Part shown: one piece after another, positions 59,168 through 64,000 of the stretch | Layout: every line of letters begins with the position of its first letter | Numbering within the stretch: the stretch's first letter is position 1 | Assembly: GCF_000507145.1 (NCBI RefSeq) | Contig: NZ_AYTO01000008.1 | Span: 248,001 to 312,000, forward strand | DNA length: 64,000 nucleotides | From: Bacillus tequilensis KCTC 13622 | Lineage (GTDB): Bacteria > Bacillota > Bacilli > Bacillales > Bacillaceae | Reading direction: 5' to 3' | Translations under genes and position numbers: made by a program | Notes under the pieces: model-generated | What the model was told of the DNA's origin: nothing | What the model saw: the letters and a program-made list of their open reading frames with translations, nothing else | Database searches by the model: none

Positions 59168-59764
59168 ATGTATTTTGGAAAAACAAAACAATCGGATCAA
59201 TCTGGGAGAGTGCCGCCAAATCAAAACGTTACAACCTCGTTTCCTGTGCTTCATACGGGAAATGTTCCATATTACGAAGATATGACGAGATGGAATCTTC
59301 AAGTATACGGATTGGTTGACCATCCAATGCTGCTAAGCTTTGAAGATGTCAAAGCCTTCCCTCAGCACGAATCGAAAAATGATATCCATTGCGTCACAGG
59401 CTGGTCAAGGCTTGATAATGTGTGGCAAGGTGTGCGGGCACGTGATATCGCGGAAAAAGCGGGTGTACAAGAAGAAGCGGGCTACGTCATTTTACATGCG
59501 GAAGAGGGCTGGACGACCAATCTGCCGCTTGATGACTTTTTGGCTGAAACCTCACTTTTGGCTTATGCGCATCATGGCGAGCCTTTAACGCCTGAACACG
59601 GCTTCCCGCTGCGGGGCGTGTTTCCGCATCTGTATTTTTGGAAAAGCGCCAAGTGGCTGCGCGGCATCCAATTTACGAAAGAAAATCACCCCGGTTTTTG
59701 GGAGCAGAACGGCTATCACATGAGAGGCGACCCTTGGCAAAATCAAAGGTTTACATGGGATTAA
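59168..59764 (+). CDS. yuiH: Sulfite oxidase-like molybdopterin oxidoreductase YuiH
   Basis: A 198-residue protein with the Oxidored_molyb fold; the molybdenum-ligating Cys is in DIHCVTGWSRLDNVW, followed by GYVILHAEEGWTTNLPL. It has no signal peptide, so it acts in the cytoplasm; the substrate is unknown. AAAAGGAGG precedes the ATG. The shared BirA operator suggests biotin-linked control. Confidence 0.88.
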   Translation: MYFGKTKQSDQSGRVPPNQNVTTSFPVLHTGNVPYYEDMTRWNLQVYGLVDHPMLLSFEDVKAFPQHESKNDIHCVTGWSRLDNVWQGVRARDIAEKAGVQEEAGYVILHAEEGWTTNLPLDDFLAETSLLAYAHHGEPLTPEHGFPLRGVFPHLYFWKSAKWLRGIQFTKENHPGFWEQNGYHMRGDPWQNQRFTWD

Positions 59765-59828
59765 GGTTCTATTTTTAGCAGGACCATCTGCGTCTTTTGC
59801 CGGTTTTCATTTCCATATTGATAGTCTT

Positions 59829-59860
59829 AAGGTACCTTATTTGATAAAGGTGCCTTTTTT
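59829..59860 (+). terminator. Terminator of yuiH
   Basis: AAGGTACCTTAT pairs with ATAAAGGTGCCTT (one mismatch region), followed by Ts. Confidence 0.7.
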
Positions 59861-59873
59861 ATTAAGGAAAAAG

Positions 59874-59902
59874 TTGACTTTCTTTGGAAGAAAACCTATT
59901 AT
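59874..59902 (+). promoter_or_regulatory. SigA promoter of besA
   Basis: TTGACT (59874-59879), a 17-base spacer, and TATTAT (59897-59902). Confidence 0.75.
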
Positions 59903-59917
59903 TTGAGGTGTCTAGTT

Positions 59918-59936
59918 GATAGTGAAAATCATTATC
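59918..59936 (+). promoter_or_regulatory. Fur box of besA
   Basis: GATAGTGAAAATCATTATC matches the 19-base Fur consensus GATAATGATAATCATTATC at 17 positions. It lies just downstream of the besA promoter, a repressing position. Confidence 0.85.
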
Positions 59937-59965
59937 ATATGTTGTGGTTTAGCATAAGGAGAGGA

Positions 59966-60847
59966 ATGTCGTACTGCATGAATGAGAATACAACAGACCG
60001 GGTGAAAGGCGGGACGCAAAACGCATTTACTATTCCTGGTACGGAAGTGCGTATGATGACTTCACGCAATGAAAACCGTGCCTATCAAATTTTTATCTCG
60101 AAACCGAATACACCGCCGCCGTCCGCTGGTTATCCTGTCATTTATTTGCTGGATGCCAATTCTGTCTTCGGAACGATGACGGAAGCCGTCCGAGTTCAGG
60201 GGCGCCGTCCTGAAAAAACCGGGGTGATTCCTGCTGTCATCGTCGGCATCGGCTATGGAACAGCAGAACCGTTCTCCTCAGCGCGCCTCCGGGATTTTAC
60301 AATGCCGACAGCCAAATCGAAGCTGCCAGAAAGGCCTGACGGCAGAGAATGGCCTGAGCATGGCGGAGCGGAGGGCTTTTTCAGATTTATTGAGGAGGAT
60401 CTGAAACCGGAAATAGAACGAGATTATCAGATTGACAGAAACAGACAAACGATTTTTGGGCACTCGCTTGGCGGGCTGTTCGTGCTGCATGTGCTGTTAT
60501 CAAAGCCGGATGCGTTTCAAACGTATGTCGCGGGAAGTCCGTCCATTCATTGGAATAAACCGTTTATTCTTGAGAAAGCGGGCCATTTCGCCTCTTGCTT
60601 CAAGAAAAATAATCAGCCTATCAATATCCTGCTTGCCGCAGGAGAATTGGAGCAGCATCATAAAAGCCGGATGAACGATAATGCGAGGGAGCTTTACGAG
60701 CGGCTGGCCGCTTTATCTGAACAAGGCATCCGGGCAGAATTTTGCGAGTTTTCAGGAGAAGGACATATTTCAGTTCTTCCTGTATTGGTGAGCCGGGCGC
60801 TGCGTTTTGCGCTTCACCCTGACGGACCGCATATGTCAATGGGCTGA
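59966..60847 (+). CDS. besA: Bacillibactin trilactone esterase
   Basis: A 293-residue alpha/beta-hydrolase (Fes/IroE type) that hydrolyses ferric bacillibactin to release iron in the cytoplasm. The nucleophile is in GHSLGGLF, with the catalytic His near GEGHISVLP. I chose ATG 59966, four bases after AAGGAGAGG; ATG 59978 would give a 289-residue protein, the length I recall for 168. Divergent neighbours and Fur box place it in the iron regulon. Confidence 0.9.
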   Translation: MSYCMNENTTDRVKGGTQNAFTIPGTEVRMMTSRNENRAYQIFISKPNTPPPSAGYPVIYLLDANSVFGTMTEAVRVQGRRPEKTGVIPAVIVGIGYGTAEPFSSARLRDFTMPTAKSKLPERPDGREWPEHGGAEGFFRFIEEDLKPEIERDYQIDRNRQTIFGHSLGGLFVLHVLLSKPDAFQTYVAGSPSIHWNKPFILEKAGHFASCFKKNNQPINILLAAGELEQHHKSRMNDNARELYERLAALSEQGIRAEFCEFSGEGHISVLPVLVSRALRFALHPDGPHMSMG

Positions 60848-60866
60848 GACATTCTCAGCCTTGCTT
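60842..60866 (+). terminator. Terminator-like hairpin after besA
   Basis: GGCTGAG (60842-60848) pairs with CTCAGCC (60854-60860); the following T content is weak. It overlaps the besA stop. Confidence 0.5.
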
Positions 60867-60896
60867 CTAAAAAAATAAACGTCATTGAAATTATAT

Positions 60897-60925
60897 TTGA
60901 CTGTCTCATGACATTTGGATATGAT
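60897..60925 (+). promoter_or_regulatory. SigA promoter of the dhb operon
   Basis: TTGACT (60897-60902), a 17-base spacer, and TATGAT (60920-60925). Confidence 0.85.
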
Positions 60926-60936
60926 TATTTTTATAA

Positions 60937-60965
60937 TTGATAATGATAATCATTATCATTATCAA
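60937..60965 (+). promoter_or_regulatory. Extended Fur box of the dhb operon
   Basis: GATAATGATAATCATTATC (60939-60957) is a perfect 19-base Fur consensus. It extends to a 29-base region, 60937-60965, whose two 14-base arms are exact reverse complements around a single central C, giving overlapping 7-1-7 sites. Confidence 0.93.
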
Positions 60966-61041
60966 TAAAAGGTGTAAGGCGCAAGAGTCTTTTTCACTGG
61001 ATCTCCATTCGGCATCTCAAGTGAAGAAAGGAATTGATGAC

Positions 61042-61827
61042 ATGAATACAATGGGAATAAAGGGAAAAATCGCTTTAATAACAGGAGCTGCGCAGGGGAT
61101 AGGTGAAGCAGTTGCGCGGACGCTTGCCGGCCAAGGCGCACACATTGCGGCTGTTGATTATAATCCAGAAAAGCTGGAAAAGGCTGTGAGCAGCCTCAAA
61201 GCGGAAGGCAGTCAGGCAAAAGCCTTTCCGGCGGATGTAAGAGACAGCGCGGCGATTGACGAGATCACGGCGCGCATCGAGCGTGAAATGGGGCCGATCG
61301 ATATTTTGGTAAATGTAGCGGGGGTCCTTCGCCCGGGACTGATTCATTCGCTTAGCGATGAAGAATGGGAGGCTACGTTCTCAGTGAATTCGACCGGCGT
61401 ATTTAACGCCTCGCGCTCAGTCAGCAAATATATGATGGACCGCAGATCAGGTTCCATTGTAACAGTCGGCTCGAATGCCGCTGGTGTGCCGAGGACATCT
61501 ATGGCGGCGTATGCCTCCTCTAAGGCTGCGGCTGTGATGTTTACGAAATGTCTTGGCCTTGAGCTTGCAGAGTATAATATCCGCTGCAATATTGTGTCTC
61601 CCGGATCAACGGAAACAGACATGCAGTGGTCATTATGGGCCGATGACAATGGAGCTGAGCAAGTCATAAAAGGTTCACTAGAGACATTTAAGACAGGAAT
61701 CCCGCTCAAAAAACTGGCTCAGCCTTCGGATATTGCAGATGCCGTGCTCTTTTTGGTTTCCGGTCAGGCAGGGCATATTACGATGCATAATTTATGCGTG
61801 GATGGCGGCGCGACTTTAGGCGTATAA
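61042..61827 (+). CDS. dhbA: 2,3-Dihydro-2,3-dihydroxybenzoate dehydrogenase
   Basis: A 261-residue short-chain dehydrogenase that makes 2,3-dihydroxybenzoate for bacillibactin. NAD motif TGAAQGIGE and catalytic YASSK are present. ATG 61042 with GAAAGGA was chosen; the frame opening at 60937 translates the Fur box itself (IMIIIIII). Confidence 0.95.
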   Translation: MNTMGIKGKIALITGAAQGIGEAVARTLAGQGAHIAAVDYNPEKLEKAVSSLKAEGSQAKAFPADVRDSAAIDEITARIEREMGPIDILVNVAGVLRPGLIHSLSDEEWEATFSVNSTGVFNASRSVSKYMMDRRSGSIVTVGSNAAGVPRTSMAAYASSKAAAVMFTKCLGLELAEYNIRCNIVSPGSTETDMQWSLWADDNGAEQVIKGSLETFKTGIPLKKLAQPSDIADAVLFLVSGQAGHITMHNLCVDGGATLGV

Positions 61828-61852
61828 CTCATTTTAAAGGAGGTACATGAGA

Positions 61853-63049
61853 ATGTTGGAACAAAACGTTTTATCACAAACAAAAGCGGAGCATTTGCTT
61901 CATGAGTATCGGGCGGGTGCTTTTTTCTTAGCTTCTCCTCATCGTGTACTGTTGGCAAAAGGTGTACGAGAAATTGTACCGGAGGCAGACGGGCAAAACC
62001 AAATAGAAACCCTTTCCGGCCGTATTGCAGAGACGCTGAATCAAGCAAAGCAATCGGGGCAAAGCCGTCCGCTTGTTGTCGGAGCTGTTCCTTTTGATCA
62101 TGTAAAAGCAGCCAGGCTCGTTGTTCCTGAAGAAGTAAGCTGGTCAGGACCGCTTCAATTTGATCACGCGGAGAAGGAACTGCAGACTGAGTATACATAC
62201 CACATAGAGCCTGTTCCTGCACCAGAGGATTACAAATACGGTGTGGAACAAGGGCTTGCACATATTGCCGATGGGATTCTCAGCAAGATCGTCCTGTCCA
62301 GATCTCTGCATTTGACATCGTCTGAACCGATTCAGACGGATGAACTGCTTCACCATCTGGCGCGGCATAACACGCACGGCTACACGTTTGCTGCGGACGT
62401 GTCCAGCGAAGCGGAAACGTCCTCTAGCCGAACATTGCTCGGTGCAAGTCCGGAGCTTCTCGTTTCAAGAATGGGAACTCAGGTTGTTTCCAATCCATTA
62501 GCCGGCTCAAGGCCTCGCAGTGATGATCCTGCTGAAGATCAGCGCCGGGCTGCTGAATTGCTTTCTTCTGCTAAGGATCTCCATGAGCATGCTGTTGTGG
62601 CTGACGCGGTTGCGGCGGCGCTGCGTCCTTTCTGCCGGACGCTGGATGTTCCGGAAAAGCCTTCATTGATCAAAACGGAGACAATGTGGCACCTGTCCAG
62701 CGTGATTAAGGGAGAGCTCTCCGATCCATCTGTAACCGCACTTGAATTGGCGGCCGCGCTCCACCCGACCCCGGCCGTCTGCGGAACACCGACAGACCTT
62801 GCAAGAGAAGCGATTCTCAGCATTGAACCGTTTGACCGCGGTTTCTTTACCGGTATGGTCGGCTGGTGTGACGATGCGGGTGATGGAGAATGGATCGTCA
62901 CAATCCGCTGTGCAGAGGCAGAAGAACGCTCACTCCGTCTGTATGCAGGAGCCGGTGTTGTTGCCGGATCAAAACCAGAGGACGAGCTTCAGGAGACATC
63001 CGCGAAGTTTCGGACAATGCTTCGGGCAATGGGCGTGAAGCACATATGA
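61853..63049 (+). CDS. dhbC: Isochorismate synthase
   Basis: A 398-residue chorismate-binding enzyme making isochorismate, the first step of 2,3-dihydroxybenzoate synthesis. The C-terminal chorismate-binding core holds [13 protein letters not shown], the [10 protein letters not shown] region and [19 protein letters not shown] fits ATG 61853 better than the ATG two codons earlier. Confidence 0.95.
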   Translation: MLEQNVLSQTKAEHLLHEYRAGAFFLASPHRVLLAKGVREIVPEADGQNQIETLSGRIAETLNQAKQSGQSRPLVVGAVPFDHVKAARLVVPEEVSWSGPLQFDHAEKELQTEYTYHIEPVPAPEDYKYGVEQGLAHIADGILSKIVLSRSLHLTSSEPIQTDELLHHLARHNTHGYTFAADVSSEAETSSSRTLLGASPELLVSRMGTQVVSNPLAGSRPRSDDPAEDQRRAAELLSSAKDLHEHAVVADAVAAALRPFCRTLDVPEKPSLIKTETMWHLSSVIKGELSDPSVTALELAAALHPTPAVCGTPTDLAREAILSIEPFDRGFFTGMVGWCDDAGDGEWIVTIRCAEAEERSLRLYAGAGVVAGSKPEDELQETSAKFRTMLRAMGVKHI

Positions 63050-63077
63050 TCAGAATGAATTGCTGGAGGGATACAAC

Positions 63078-64000
63078 ATGCTGAATGGATTTACTCCTTG
63101 GCCTGAAGAGGTAGCTGAGACATATCGGAAAAACGGCTGCTGGGCCGGCGAGACGTTTGGAGATTTGTTAAGAGACCGGGCTGCGAAATATGGCGATCGC
63201 ATCGCAATTACATGCGGGAACACTCATTGGAGCTATCGAGAGCTTGACATAAGGGCTGATCGTCTGGCTGCAGGCTTTCAAAAGCTCGGCATTCAAAAGA
63301 TGGATCGTGTCGTGGTGCAGCTGCCGAATATCGCAGAGTTTTTTGAAGTCATTTTCGCGCTTTTCCGTCTGGGAGCGCTCCCAGTCTTCGCACTGCCTTC
63401 GCATCGAAGCAGTGAAATTACATATTTTTGCGAGTTTGCGGAAGCGGCAGCTTATATCATTCCCGACTCTTACTCAGGCTTTGACTACCGTTCACTCGCC
63501 AGACAGGTTCAAAGCAAACTGCCGTCTTTGAAGCACGTTATTGTCGCAGGTGAGGCGGAGGAATTTTTGGAGCTGGAGGCTTTGCATACAGAACCTGCAA
63601 AACTGCCTGAAGTCAAATCTTCGGATGTAGCGTTCCTTCAGCTTTCCGGCGGAAGCACCGGCCTATCGAAACTGATCCCGCGGACTCACGATGACTACAT
63701 TTATAGTCTGAAGCGGAGTGTGGAGGTCTGCTGGCTCGACCACAGCACGGTGTACTTGGCAGCGCTGCCGATGGCACACAATTATCCGCTGAGCTCGCCT
63801 GGGGTTCTCGGCGTATTATACGCCGGAGGAAGAGTGGTATTATCTCCTTCTCCAAGTCCTGATGACGCATTTCCATTGATTGAACAGGAACAAGTGACGT
63901 TTACCGCTCTTGTTCCGCCTCTTGCGATGGTTTGGATGGATGCGGTCTCCTCACGCCGTGACGATCTTTCCAGCCTTCAAGTCCTGCAGGTCGGCGGCGC
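63078..64000 (+). CDS. dhbE: 2,3-Dihydroxybenzoate-AMP ligase, N-terminal part
   Basis: The first 307 codons of an adenylate-forming enzyme that activates 2,3-dihydroxybenzoate for bacillibactin assembly. The P-loop [16 protein letters not shown] (core A3) is visible, and the aryl-acid pocket start [14 protein letters not shown] is present. The gene is cut by the window end. GGAGGG precedes the ATG. Confidence 0.95.
   Translation, partial: MLNGFTPWPEEVAETYRKNGCWAGETFGDLLRDRAAKYGDRIAITCGNTHWSYRELDIRADRLAAGFQKLGIQKMDRVVVQLPNIAEFFEVIFALFRLGALPVFALPSHRSSEITYFCEFAEAAAYIIPDSYSGFDYRSLARQVQSKLPSLKHVIVAGEAEEFLELEALHTEPAKLPEVKSSDVAFLQLSGGSTGLSKLIPRTHDDYIYSLKRSVEVCWLDHSTVYLAALPMAHNYPLSSPGVLGVLYAGGRVVLSPSPSPDDAFPLIEQEQVTFTALVPPLAMVWMDAVSSRRDDLSSLQVLQVGG

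Noticed and set aside
60937-61041. N-terminal extension of dhbA
   Set aside because: It translates the Fur box into poly-Ile and lies before the clear ribosome site at ATG 61042.

Overview
The window is chromosomal DNA from a member of the Bacillus subtilis species complex. The evidence is gene content and order (frl, puc, yun/yut, hom-thrCB, yum, yui, dhb), strong Shine-Dalgarno sites, frequent GTG/TTG starts, B. subtilis-type operators (PucR, TnrA, PurR, BirA, Fur) and near-identity of many proteins to remembered strain 168 proteins. It is not 168 itself: three stretches differ from the 168 layout as I remember it. I see no rRNA, tRNA, CRISPR array, intact insertion sequence or phage module.

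Layout. 1-2265: end of the fructosamine (frl) locus: 3' end of frlD, the regulator frlR, and the ABC ATPase frlP. 2266-3200: a gene-poor strip with remnants, including a good promoter in front of a 38-codon lipoprotein-like ORF. 3120-6440: an AT-rich island with a MocR-type regulator diverging from azlC-azlD, then a 100-base foldback repeat. 6461-26634: the secreted nuclease bsn, then the purine-catabolism cluster pucFG, pucABCDE, pucMLKJ (minus strand), pucR and pucH. Together these convert hypoxanthine/xanthine to urate (PucABCDE), import urate (PucJK), open the ring (PucL, PucM) and degrade allantoin and allantoate (PucH, PucF, PucG). Between pucE and pucM lies a second accessory insert: a small membrane protein, a rap-phr quorum-sensing cassette, a decayed partial copy of the pucD-pucE junction, and an aspartate/glutamate racemase gene with an in-frame stop.

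26733-41023: yunGFEDCB, lytH, lipA, yutCDEFGH and the threonine operon hom-thrC-thrB. 41131-50808: yuxL, NifU-like yutI, yuzD, yutJ, yuzB, the nucleoside transporter yutK, dapF, A-type Fe-S carrier yutM, paiA and guaC. paiB, which I recall between paiA and guaC in 168, is missing. 50847-58394: yumC, yumB, yuiA-D, leucyl aminopeptidase and the antiporter-like yuiF. 58465-64000: BirA-controlled bioYB/yuiH, then the Fur-controlled bacillibactin genes besA and dhbA-C-E, with dhbE cut by the window end.

The clearest regulatory reading is the pucR-pucH intergenic region. A 16/17 TnrA box lies about 54 bases upstream of the likely pucR start point, and a perfect 13-base PucR box lies in the pucR leader. 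This fits nitrogen-limitation activation plus autoregulation. The most unusual items are the rap-phr insertion flanked by a diverged pucDE duplication (predicted Phr peptide DRLQT), the MocR-AzlCD island with its foldback repeat, a perfect 34-base palindrome upstream of paiA, and loss of paiB. None amounts to a clearly new system. The rap-phr cassette in the purine cluster and the MocR-AzlCD unit are the best candidates for strain-specific biology.
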